A stretch of DNA of 64,000 nt from Rotaria sp. Silwood1 (lineage: Eukaryota > Rotifera > Eurotatoria > Philodinida > Philodinidae). The translations under genes and the position numbers were made by a program. The stretch's first letter is position 1, and every line of letters begins with the position of its first letter. The stretch covers positions 1,612,318-1,676,317 of the forward strand of contig CAJNOP010000025.1 in the NCBI GenBank assembly GCA_905250075.1, in the 5' to 3' direction. This document shows, piece after piece, positions 34,348-47,075 of the stretch. The notes under the pieces are model-generated. The model was not told the DNA's origin, searched no databases, and was given only the letters and a program-made list of their open reading frames with translations.

Positions 34348-37010
34348 ATGTCATCTTATCGTCGACATATTGCATCAAATCAATTAGAAATTTGTATTGG
34401 TAATGTTAGTTATCAAACCGAACCTCATACTTTATTGTGAGAATCATGATTTTCTATATTCAGTAAAAATATTTTTGAATATTTTTCTAGAACTTATTTT
34501 GAACAATTTGGTACTATAGATCATTACAATTTCACTTCACCAGATGGCGGTGGTTATGTTTTTATTACCTATATCAATCGTAAAAGTATTGATCGATGTT
34601 TAGCTAGTCGTCCACATCGACTTGATGGTCAACATTTGTAAATATTTTCATATGTATAAATTTTTTAATTAAATTGTTTCTTTTTTTTTTCTCTTCTTAA
34701 TTAATTTAGATATGTTAAACGTGCTATACAATTTAATGCCGACTATCCGCGTGAACATATAGATTCATCACGTGATTTAATGATTGTTGTTGAATCTATC
34801 AATGTTGATGAAAAATTCTTGAAAGGTTTACGTGAATATTTTTCTTCATATGGTACTTTATATGCTTGTAAATACTGTCATGAAGTAAATTTTGATTATA
34901 TTCTTGTTGAATTTGCTGATTATGGTAAGAAAACTTAAAACCATATTTGATTGATTAAAATAGATATATTCATTCTAGATCAAGTCGATCGAATCATTCT
35001 TGATAAACCACATTATTTTAATGACTATGAATTAAATGTCATGAAATGTATTTCAGCAAATAAAATTTTAATGAATAAAAAATATTCGTCAAAAGAAAAC
35101 TCATCAATAAAACAAGATTCTATTGATATTGATGATGATTATAAATTTTTGAACTTTGAATTAAATTTAAAAAATAATAGTTTTCTAAAAAAGACTGATT
35201 TAATAAGTGAACATGAACTTGAAAAAGAAGTTCATCGACTTCAAAATTTTTTAAAACAAATTATTGAAGATTTTAATATTAAACGAAAACAACTTGAAGA
35301 TGATTGTTGTGAACAATTAAGAAAACTTAATGAAAATGCTGATAAAACTCATCAATTACAACAAGATCTTGAACAAGGTAAATATTTATTACAATTAAAA
35401 TCAGAAGTTTAGTATGCGAGAATTAATAAAAGTCATATTCAACATAAGAAACTGCCGTTAATTAGAAATAGAGATCGAGTGAGGACTTTTTTCGAAACCA
35501 TTTTAGAGTTCTATATCTATTCTCTTTAGTTTAAGTTGATTTTGATGATTTTTTTTTTTATTCCATAAGATTTGTAATCTGTTTTCATAACTTTTTAACA
35601 TGAACAGCAAAACTAACAGAAACAATTATTTGTCATACAGCATCAATTATTCTGTTTGAACAACAAATTTAACTTTCAATTTAATTAGAGTTTATCAGAG
35701 ACTGAATCAAATCGATCATTCTCGAATGATTAGGATGTTACATGAGAGCTAATATTGGTATAAATTAATATCGTTAAATGCATTCGCGGATTAAAATAAA
35801 GATTTTAAATATATATGTATAGGTAACATCAGTTCCGTTGAGTATTAGTGCATAATTTCACACACTTACAGACGATTATTCATCACAATTGAGACGCTTT
35901 CATATCATAATCATAAGACACATATGTGATGGAATGCATTCTTCTTTTTAAAATTCGTCCATATCAATCCTCTACTCATGTGAATAAATACTTTCAAAAA
36001 AACAACATTAATCATTCTGTATCTCTATTAGTAGCGATTTCAGATGGTTGTGTAGGAAGACTGCACCTACCTGAATCTTTTTAAAGTTGTTGGAGAAAAC
36101 TGATAATCATTCGTACAAGTGATGTTTCGGTAAACAGTTTCCTAAACTAGCTTTAAATTTTGACAGCCAAAGTGATAAATCACTTTTTGATTGAGGAGAT
36201 ACTATCACTTTGTAGTATTTTTTACAGGAAAAAAACTGTTTTCAAATTTTGACTTGAAATTTGGCATAGAGACAGACCTCACTGAGAGTAGTTTATCATG
36301 ACAGTTTCAGGTCTTTCGATTTGCTTCTATTTTGAAATAATGAATATCAAATCTGTTAGATTATGAATGATGTACAAGACATGTTTTTATCCATAGCTGT
36401 ATTTTAGGATAGGAACTGCTAAAAAGTGCAGTATCTCTACAGGAAAAAGCTAAGGACATGATCTCTTTTTAGTGTATTCATAGCTTATTTGCGTCTATAT
36501 AATGCACATAGTCTCGAAATGTAATTTTCAAATGCAGAAATTTAGCATTTAGAGAAAATCTCAGAGGTATGATATGTTTTCAAGAAATGAGGTTATCATT
36601 CTTACATTTGATCTTTATTTTTAATATTCTCTTCAGTCTTGATATATTTCTTGTCAAATAATTATTATTTTGTTTTGTATATCATTTATTAATCTTTCTT
36701 TTATTGTCCTTTAGAATATTCTAAGTTATTAGTTGAATATGAATCACTTAAACTTGAAAATGAAGCATTAAATGAACAGTATATAATGACTGAATTAGAA
36801 AATTTTGAAATAACATCATATTATGAACAAATTCTTATTGAAGAAAAAGCTAAAACAGCTCAATATGAAGCTGAATATACCGAAAAACTACAACTTTTAT
36901 ATAAGAATGATTCACATCCATCATCTTCTTCTTGTTCTACAAATGCTTCACGAACATCAACATCTTTATCACCACCTGCTATACCGGATGGTGATGATGA
37001 TGACGAATGA
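34348..37010 (+). CDS. Two-RRM RNA-binding protein with coiled coil
   Basis: Five exons: 34348-34436, 34491-34637, 34710-34924, 34979-35377, 36715-37010; 381 residues. RRM1 (~13-90): RNP2-like LEICIGNVSY, then FEQFGTIDHYNF and RNP1-like GGYVFITYIN. RRM2 (~107-175): LMIVVESINV, LREYFSSYGTLYAC, FDYILVEFAD. The arrangement resembles tandem-RRM proteins of the hnRNP A/Musashi type, but RNP1 aromatics are only partly kept, so RNA binding is probable rather than certain. Residues ~240-345 are a heptad-rich coiled coil (HELEKEVHRLQNFLKQII), and the tail is Ser-rich and ends in DGDDDDE. If exon 4 is read through, translation stops at 35412 and gives a shorter isoform. Intron 4 (35378-36714) is 1.3 kb and holds a diverged repeat copy. 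AATAAA is near 37170. Confidence 0.8.
36244..36299 (+). repeat. Dispersed repeat family 2, copy in RRM gene intron
   Basis: TTGAAATTTGGCATAGAGAC, then ACCTCACTGAGAGTAGT, aligns with 10571-10624 (TTTGAAACTTTGCATAGAAA, ACCTTAATGAGAATAGT) in the intron of the 383-residue gene, and more weakly with 14190-14235. Non-coding. Confidence 0.5.
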
Positions 37011-40000
37011 AGAAAAACAAACTTTTCTATTTTGTTTTTGATGTTAATCAAATGTTAAGATTATTTTTTTTTTTCGTTTTTTTTTTGTCTCAGTTCTATT
37101 TGTGATTGTGTTATTCATCATTCGTTTTCATAGTAGCAATAATACTGGAAAACATATTTATACATTTTGAAATAAAACATGTTTATTGAAAAGTCAACAT
37201 GTTATTTATGAAAAATAATAGTTTCAGATCATTTTGAATCTCGACACAAATGTCACTATTTGACTCAGTACGATGAAGTACCACTGTCTCGTTGCTGTTC
37301 TGTGTGATCACAGATCAATTGGTTGAAATCGAAACTCACCTATCAAAAGCTATCCTAAAATCAATTGAGCACAATTTATTTTGAATTAGGTTAAATAGAT
37401 GGGAGAAGAATTTTTAAATGATATTAAATTTTCTAATGTACAATCTATGCACAGCGTTAGATCAAGTTTAAAAACAAACAAAAAACACGAAGAATATTTT
37501 TCATTACAATCGATCGTTAAATTTTGTTAATACATCGAGAATGATAATCATATTATCAATTCCCTTTATATGTTAATTGAGTTTCATGATCAACTACTAG
37601 AATTTATTGTTCAGACTTCTTTTAGCATTGCGACATTCATTTCAATATCAACAAGCGTTATTCTATAACTATTGAAAATAGAATGTTTTGTGATCAGATT
37701 ATTTCGAATAGAAAATCTTAAATAATCATTGTATTTCTCTCCTATAATCAAAGACCTTCATTATTCTATTATGTTCAAACAGACAAATGTTCCAGGGATG
37801 TATTCAATCAGATTCCTCGTTTTTTTTCCTTGTTTAAAAGGGTATTTAATCTTCAAGTGAGAATCCTGAAAAGTAGACCTATTTTGCACTAAATATGATA
37901 ATTTGACTTCCAATTTCTAAACTAATTAAATCATTAATCAAAGGTCTTCTATGACAAAGGGGAAAGGATAGTGTCAATTTACATGACCTATTAATCAATT
38001 CTTCATGCGAGTTTTTTCTCTTGTCTTCTCGTGCACATAATTCATTTTAGTGTTTTAATCTATCAAAATGGTACAACAATCAGAATTGTCATCATTAATA
38101 TTTCTATTAAATGTTATATTTCATTTAATTAGTAAAACCCCTTTTTCTTTTTATTCTCATGTCTGTACATATTTAACTAATGTCTACTCATGATTAACGA
38201 ATAATTATCAATGATAAGTTGAGTTATAAGTTATCCCTAAAAGAGAATGAACAAACATCCTTACTAATAAGCTTTGTTTATGTAACATACTTGAATATAT
38301 ATATATTTACTTTTTGGGTCATTTTTATGTATGAGATGTTATCCTGAAATAGATATTGATAGAGACGGTCGAGGTAGAAAAATCTGGGATATCAACATTA
38401 AATGTATTGATAGACGTTTTGTATGTGACAGTATGACAGAATAATAAATCATTATGAATGAATAGAAAAATTAATAGATTTTTTCTGCTTTTAGATTTTA
38501 AATATAAACAATTCACTAATCACTATAGAAATAACTTAATTTTTCAATAAACAAATCATTTCTTTATTTAATTCATAAAATGGAAATTTTCTCTCAGAAA
38601 GATAACATTATAATACCATTAAGTAAACTTTCTTTGATAATAACATGCAGCTGTTTTTCTATACGATTACCAAGGACACACATTGACAAAATAGTTAACC
38701 AAATATGTTGATCATCATATTAATATGTGACTCATCCGTTTTTTTTTTCCTAAACATATTAGATTTTAATAACAGTGATAATATTGAAACTAGATATATA
38801 ATGCTTTTGCTGAATACTTAAATATATTGTTTCGTATAATTATTTATACAATATAAGACTTCTTTTGTACTGAATCACCTCATTAGTTATAACATCTGAT
38901 TTAAGATAAATATTTGTATGAATCACAGAAAAATACAGCAACATGTTGTTCATACAACTGAACGAAATTTTTTTTTTTCATGAAACAAAAAATTAAAATA
39001 AAACAGTTATTCTTTGAATCAAGATCGCATGAATTATACATCGTAATAGTTCTTTTATTCCTTGTTTATTTTCTTGTTTACAGAAAAATGGATGATTGAA
39101 TATTCGACATATTCCATATGACGAACAAAAAACATACGTATATGCGAAAAAAATAAACTTGACTAATTGTTTGGTTAACTCATATATTTCTTATTAAAAT
39201 CTTCTCGAAAAACAATCAGTAAAACAAAATGCATTAATATTTGTTTTTACAAAAAAAAAACAAATGTCATACTAAGTTCATATAATTACATTCTATATAA
39301 AAAAGTATTCAATTAAAATGAAATACATTTTACAATAGAAATCTATATTTGCTTGAAGATAAAAAGTTACTTTTTTTTTTTTTAATTTTTATTTCATAAA
39401 TGAATTCTTCTCTCAAGCAAAGTATATTTATAAAGAAAATCTTAACAAATGTTTTTGCATATATCTATCAAATATATTTTCTCTAAAACGGGAAAATGCA
39501 AACTATGATTAATTATGAAAATTAATTAATTTTCTTCTGTATAATCTCGAAGGAATATTAACATATTATCATAAACTCAAGTAATATTGATATGGTTTTG
39601 TTTTTTTGATTTTACATGTCGTACAAGAATATATCAACACTTTTTTTTTTTCTTCTTGCATTCATTCTCTGGAGCATGAGAGTAATACAAGATGGAAAAA
39701 CAAGAGACACCGAGAAATGAGGAAAAAAAGAAAAGAACAAGAATTAAACGACAATCAATAGGAATACCCAAATGTTCGATCGATCTACTAATTATTCTTG
39801 CAATGACTGCTCTACTATGTGGATGCATTTGCTTTCTTGATTTTTTTTTTTGCTTTTATTGTTATAGTCAGTTTCTGTTCTTTTCTTCTATATATTTACT
39901 TTAGACTTCATCGTTTTGCTTTCATAACAGGCAACAATTGATTACGGTAAGATGGAGATTCTATCTCTATATACTATCCGAAAAGATTTAGAGTGTACAA

Positions 40001-42034
40001 CAAGAAAGAACGATAGAGATCGAGAATAATAGACAAACGTTTTATTCTGACAAAAAAATTTGCTTGTCAATATTTGACAAATGTTGATTATGTATTCTTG
40101 GAAATAACGATGGAGATATTTCTAGCTGCTATGATGAAAAATTATTTCTATTAGATTGTAGTGTTGTCAACATGATGTTTGTCATCTTTTTTTTTTTTTC
40201 TTTTTTTCTTTTAAAAGATCGAATTCAATAGATGAAGTGTTTCTCTTTATGTTATTTAATTTTTCTGGCAATGGTACATAATCGGTAAGCTTTATTAAAA
40301 GACTACGTGAATTTGATTGAGTGAATGGCAAAAAACAAAAACAAACAACACAAGCATGTTCAGACATCAGAAAAATGCTATATCTGCATGATAGGACATC
40401 CCTTATATTTATTGCACGTGTGTTTGATTCATGTTTTCTAGTCCGAAATAATACTACTTAACAACAGAATTATAGCTTTCGGAATCGTTTTTCTGTCATA
40501 CTTAAGGACAAGGTTAATTTAGAATAAGGAGAATATAGTTTTTACGTGATCGATTAACATTATTATACAACCATCTGGTCGATGTACTTTATTGCTAATC
40601 TCAATCAAGACAATATTGCAAATTTATTAACTTGTACGATAAGATCTTGATTTTATCTAATATCATATTAGTAATTAACATGTTTTAATCAATACCAGAA
40701 TGAACTCGTGATCGATTAGCGATCAAAAACGATTAAGTATTGAAAAACATTTTCTTTTTCTTTAATCACAGAAATATAATATTTACAAAAGACGACTAAA
40801 TATTAAAAAAAATAATCGTAGATATTATTCATACAAAGTTCACTACTATAATGAAGATCTAATTGTGCTGAAATGAAGAGAAAACTACAAAATTCATCAA
40901 TCCACAAAATCATTTCTTGCATCTGTCGCATTAATTCTTTTTTTCCTTTCTCTCATTATTGTCTAACGGAAAATATGAAAAATGTAGAAAATATGTGTTT
41001 AACTGTACGTGGTGGCTACAAAGAAATCTTTTTTGTTTTTTTATGCGAGTGTATTAAAAGTACACATGCCTTAATCATATTTGGAAAATGTTAACACAAC
41101 TACAATAGAGAATTAAAAGCAATCCATTAATGCTTGTTTGTGACGGAACAAGCTAAGCTGATAGAGCCACGCGTATGCGTATGCACAAGCATTTTGATCA
41201 AATGTTCTTCTATTGCAGATCTAAATATAAATTATAGAAGACTATTCGACATCAAGGGCATTTGTGCATATGCTTATTCGATTTTTGTATTATGCCGATT
41301 AGACTAACACGAGGTAATGCATCAGGCAATGCTGCATCAATTAGTGACCTAGATAGAAATTATAAGAAGCATATATGTTTGTATACATATATATATATAT
41401 ATACAGTAATCATCGTTTTTTTTAACATAGAAATTATCTATTATCATTCTTAGAATAAAATCTATGGAATGTTAATAAGGATACAAAATTATTTTAATTG
41501 ACATTTAAATAGAATTTTTATTCATTTGTTCGTTGTATTATATAGCATATCGATAAACTAATTTGTTGATATGCAAGTATAAGATATGTCTATGCATGCT
41601 GATGTTAATATAACATTCTATTTGAGACAAATTATATAGAAGACAAACACAAAAATCTATGCATATATATCTAAGTCTTTAAAAAACAATTAGTTTTTTC
41701 AAATTATTCATACTAATAATAAAAAACAATCATTAATAGATATTTTTCAGCATATAGAACGAATATCGGTTGAGAAACATGATAAAATATAAATGTCTTT
41801 ATTTGCTTAAGGCTACCATCAGCCTATTATTGTTTTTCTTATTAGACTAGTTTTAGTGCATCAATGTAGGAAACAATATGTATATATCAGAAATAGAAGG
41901 TCAATCATACATGGTGCTAGAAGCCGTATTTGTCACATTTTCTTGACGATAATTATAAATATTTATTTTGTTTCTCTTTTATTCTAGACCATCGTCTTTC
42001 AAATCTTCATTTTTTTATTATCTACATATAGTAT
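37011..42034. other. Intergenic, no supported gene
   Basis: Five kilobases of AT-rich DNA with many T-runs. Open stretches at 39692-39904 (basic then hydrophobic), 40182-40367 (minus) and 40873-41094 are too short and unlike any family that I know to be called. A (TA)n microsatellite lies at about 41386-41403. The region directly upstream of 42035 is presumably the P2X promoter. Confidence 0.45.
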
Positions 42035-45000
42035 ATGAACACAAAAATGTCTGCTGAATCACCAGTTGTTAAAGTACAATGTTTATCATTACGAGAATAT
42101 TTTTCTGCAATTAATATGAAGTCGATGTTTCGTAGTTTTGTCTATGAATATGAAACACCAAAAATTGTTACTATTCATTCCATTTCAAGTAAGAAAATAA
42201 AACTTATTAATAATCTATAAGTTTTATCAAGGGAAAAGATTATTTATAGGAAATTTTTCTTAAATGATTCATTGTTTTAAATCTCAATAGAGATCAACAA
42301 ACACATGATTAATATTAAATAATTTAAAAACAAAAGAAATCTTTAATTTTATTTTAGTTGCACTCATGTGCCGTTTAATTCAACTTTTAATATTAATTTA
42401 TGGTATTGCATATATAATGATACATAAAAAAGGTTATCAAGAAACAAATACTTCAATTATTTCATCAATTACATTGAAAGTTAAAGTAAATATTAAATAT
42501 TAAATTAGAAAAAAAAAGAGAAAACAATTTGTTTGTTTGTTTGTTTGTTTTTTTCGTAGGGTATTGGTTATAATCAAACAGGTCCAAATCAAACATTAGT
42601 TATTGACGGTGCAGGTAAATGAAATTAAGTATTAAAATAAAAATAAAATAGATTTTTTCTTTTTGAAGATTATATTGTTCCACCACAAGAAAATAATGCA
42701 TTATTTTTAATGACAAATTTTATTCGAACTGATCAAGAACATAAACGATGTGCAGGTATGTTTTTTTTTGTAAATATGATATTACTTCGATAATTATTAA
42801 TTTTTATTATCATTTAAGAATCACCTGATGAGAAAGAATCGGCTTGTAAAAATGATACTCAATGTCAAACAAATAAAGATTTTCAAAAAGTATGAATTGT
42901 TATAACACATTATCTAACAGAAGTGTCAAAGGATTTAAAGTAGAGTTTGCATCACTTCTCCTCCCCCACTTAAACTATATATATATATCAATAAAGTCTC
43001 ATTATCAGATATGAGCTATTTCCGTATTTCATTTCTGAAAAAGATTAGTAAAGAAAAGTGTTCCAAGATAGAATAAAACAATCTTTCTATGATCAACAAC
43101 AGCAGCTACATCGTCTTTCCATATTTTAATCCCGCAGAGACTGTACTAACATCTTTTATATAATGAACAGTTTTCATACACGCATACACAGTAGTGCTCA
43201 AAATTGATTCTATATTACATGCAAAAAATTGCTGAATACGATACTGCACATTTTATCCTTTTCAATGAGAAGATATATTTAAAAATATATTTTCACGAAC
43301 TTTCATTTGATTTTTAGTCAACACAATCTAAATTATTGTTTAAAATTATGAAATACAAAGTTTTTAATTGGAATATGTCATGATGATCTACTGTTATTGT
43401 AAATGTGAAAGTTAACTGCGTTTATCGTTCAGTTTATGAATTGATAAATAAGAACAGATCTTTTTCACTACGTGTAGACAGAAATGAATATTAGATCTGT
43501 AAATCTTTATTTCCTCTTTCTTATCACGTACTATAATTAGCGAAATAGCATGTCTTTCATACTCGAGACATATAGATTTCTCAATTTAAAATCAAACATT
43601 TAATAATAAATACTGTTCATATTATTTTCGATCATATTTAACTCAAAAATAATATGTTTTTTTTTACAAAACAGAATAAACGATTACCCAATGTACTATG
43701 ATATTGTCGAAAAACCTCTTCATCCCGTACCGTAGAATCGTTGAGATTCGAGATAGTTTAAAAAACATCAATACTCCGAACATTTTAAATCCTTATATCA
43801 AAACGTGTCGTAGACTTTAATGTTTTTTCTTTTCAAAAAATATATTAATATTTAAATAAATAACAGAAAAAAGAACTAGACTGCCACTTAAGCAAAGTAA
43901 CTAACTACAAGAGCTGGAAAAATATCAGAAGGCAATCCTATACGACATCAACTATTTCTTGATTTTAGACTTTCGAACAAAAAATCATAATGAATTTGAA
44001 TTAACTATTACCAAAGAAAGAAACTTTCAAAAAGCATCTGAAATATCAATTTTATAGCTTTCCCCGAATGAAATTGAGTTTTTAGAAAACAAATTTCTTC
44101 CTTCTTCCAAAAATTATCATTTTATGTCGCGATAATCTTGGAAATGGAAACTTAGAGACTTCTATTTTTAACATAATATGAAAATATCAAAATCGAATTG
44201 ATTCTATTTTTTTATGTTCAATAATTGACGTTCATAGCCTCGCACGACATTTCTCACTCCAGTGAAAAGCAATAAGTTGCCTACAGTAATTTGTACAATC
44301 AACTGCTTTTCAATCAGAAGCCCTCAGTATACGAAAAAATTTGTTTCATCAGATTCTATCTATGATATTTATAATCTATAAAATCCTAATTAATCTATTT
44401 GTTTATTTCAGGCTAATGGCAAATGGACTGGTAAAATCAAAAAAAAAATCATAAACATTAATTGTTTATTTCTTTATTTATACTTCTAAACATTTAGGTC
44501 GTTGTCTAACAAATAAAAAGACTGAAAAAAATAATTCTCAATCAGTCATTGGTCGATGTGAATTAGAAGGTTGGTGTCCGGTGGAAAATGATCGTAATAT
44601 TCCACAACCTATACGTGATGCATTAAATTTTACTATATTTGTTAAAAATTTTATTGAGTTTCCACGTTTTAAAGTTATTAGAAAAAATATTCAACAAAAT
44701 GCATCTTATCTTAAACATTGTAATTATGATCCAATACGACATAAAATATGTCCAATATTTCGTGTTGGAACTTTACTTAATATTGTTGAACCAGATCCTG
44801 AAGAACAAGTACAAATGTTAACATATGGTGGTGTTATACGTGTTAAAATTGATTGGGAATGTAATTTAGATAAATCATTAAATTATTGTTTGCCAGAATA
44901 TTCATTTAAGCGTTTAGATGGACCATTTAAGGAGGAATCTTTTTCACAAGGATTTAATTTTCGGTAAAATTTTAAAAAAAGAATGCATCTATTTTATTTA

Positions 45001-47075
45001 TCTATGTTTGTATTTAGTTTTGCTTCACATTGGAAACATCATAATCAATCATTTCGTACTTTAACTAAAGCATTTGGTCTTCGGTTTATTATTTCTGTAA
45101 GTTCAATTTGTCTATAATTAAGAATATCGATAGATTTTTTTGTCATCAGAGAAATTAACTAAACAATATTTTTATTTTCATTTCTATCAGTCTTTTTATG
45201 ATTTGGAATTATGTGAGTTGTCTTGCGATCTTTCTTTACTGTATAATTGAATAGGTAGTTTTTTGCTACTGTCATACAAAGTAAATATTTAAGTCAAACA
45301 TTCTGACACTTCTGAGAATTAGCCGCTCGGCTTTGTTCGAATTCAATCGTCGAAAATTTCTACTTTTTTTTTTGACCCTACAACATTTCTTTAGACAGAA
45401 TAGATAAGCTAATAGATTGGCGACATAGATAGATTTGGGGTTAACGAGGACACACAAATAATTGTATTAATCAAATACATACCAACATAATTCTTGCATA
45501 CATGAAATAGTTGTTTAATATAAGTCATTGCTAAAAATAATAAATATCTATAAGTAATTTGCTAGTGCAATGGAAGTTTCAGATGATAATACAAAATAAA
45601 CATTGCATTGTTAGTAATGAGTACTGTCATAATGAATTTTTTCAGTCTTTCTATATCTGTCTAGTTTGTAGTCAACTGTAATAAATGTATTAGTAGAAAA
45701 AATTTTCAATTGATTTGCAAAAACTGTTTCAATATGTTAATGAGAACATGTATGTCATTCGATTATTTACAGTTGATTTAGTTCTTTATCCATGATAAAG
45801 CATAAAAGGACATAGTGTTTACTACAAGTAACTTTATACAGAAAGAAAGTAATTAAAGTAAAGCATAAGCATATTACAGCATAAATCAATGAGCACAAAT
45901 AACATAAGTTACGAGCAATGGTTCTCAAAATCTAAACATCTGGGTATGCAAGTAGAATACATAGACCATCGACGAACGAGTAGCTTGAGGCATGTAGAAT
46001 AGAATTATACAAACATAGTACTGTAGGAGGAAAGGCTTCAACTTAATACTAATGCTCGAGAAACAATCAAGTTGTTATTCCACCATTCCTCAAAAACTTT
46101 CATGATCAAAAATACATTTACTTATAATTAATATATTTTCATATTTTTATTTGTCGAATTGACTCAAATCAACAAAGTTAAAATATTTGAAATTTCTAAT
46201 TCCTCTGATAATTTTACATCGATTAACAACTGTGATAGTGTATTCATTGCCAACAATCTTTTTCAAGTATGCAGATGAATATACTAAAATAAATAATGCT
46301 TTTATCATAGGTCAGTGGTCTTGCTGGCCGTTTTGATGTCATAGCATTAAGTTTAAATATTGGTTCATTAATTGGTATACTTGGTTTAGCAACATTTATA
46401 TGTGATATTGTTGCATTATATGTTCATCGTCAATCGGATGTATATCGTCAACAAAAATTTCAAGATGTTGATCTTAATTTATTACGTTTAGAAACTTTAA
46501 ATAGTTTAGCAGAAGGTATGATGAATGAAGTAGCTAGACGTAAACAACAAGCTCGTTTTGAACAAGCTTTATTAACTGATAATGTTATTGAAAATAATGA
46601 TGTAATATCAATAAATGATAGTCCACATAAAGAAAAATTTCGACGACATAAAGAAAACCATCATCCTAATTTACATGATCAAGTATCACCATCAACAACA
46701 ACAACAACAATACAAAAACATCAAAGTTCATCACCAATATTATCATCGAATACTTATCATCAACGTCAAATGTCTCGAGCAGAATCATTAACAGATAGTT
46801 CATCACTATCATCAGTAAAACAAAGACGTTCAACAACAACAACAGCCACAACACGACCAACAAAATTAACAGATTTATCCAAAGTTAATGATGAACAAAT
46901 TGAAATAAGTGATAAAGTAAATATGATATTTGTTGATGAAGATTCCCCAAATATACTTGAAAATAAACAATCAAATGAAGAAATATTGAATTTAAATATG
47001 AAGCCTAGTACATCCATTACAAATACAATTGAACATCCAAAGAGACTACCACCAAAAATTGAAACATATTTATGA
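42035..47075 (+). CDS. P2RX: P2X purinoceptor (ATP-gated cation channel)
   Basis: Nine exons: 42035-42188, 42358-42485, 42560-42614, 42669-42755, 42819-42889, 44412-44430, 44498-44963, 45018-45096, 46311-47075; 607 residues. Family features: N-terminal YETPKIVTI with the conserved TPK site; TM1 ~53-72; ATP-site lysines in TLKVKG; YIVPPQENNALFLMTNFI; ten ectodomain cysteines; the NFR motif in GFNFRF; Lys in FRTLTKAFGLR; TM2 ~358-391 (GRFDVIALSLNIGSLIGILG); and the YxxxK trafficking motif as YRQQK. The product is a trimeric ATP-gated channel of the plasma membrane. The intracellular tail is long (~215 residues), Ser/Thr/Asn-rich and probably disordered. Exon 6 is only 19 nt. Introns 5 (1.5 kb, with a family-1 repeat) and 8 (1.2 kb) are long and hold no gene. 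AATAAA is near 47092. Confidence 0.93.
43038..43165 (+). repeat. Dispersed repeat family 1, copy 2
   Basis: Core AATAAAACAATCT, then AGCAGCTACATCGTCTTTCC and ATATTTTAATC. Matches the copies at 23105 and 58565. Lies in intron 5 of the P2X gene. Confidence 0.65.

Noticed and set aside
39692-39904. Basic-then-hydrophobic 70-codon frame
   Set aside because: Could be a tail-anchored peptide, but the hydrophobic part is poly-T translation and there is no supporting context.
42528-42556. (GTTT)n run before P2X exon 3
   Set aside because: A simple microsatellite acting as the polypyrimidine-rich 3' end of an intron; nothing further.
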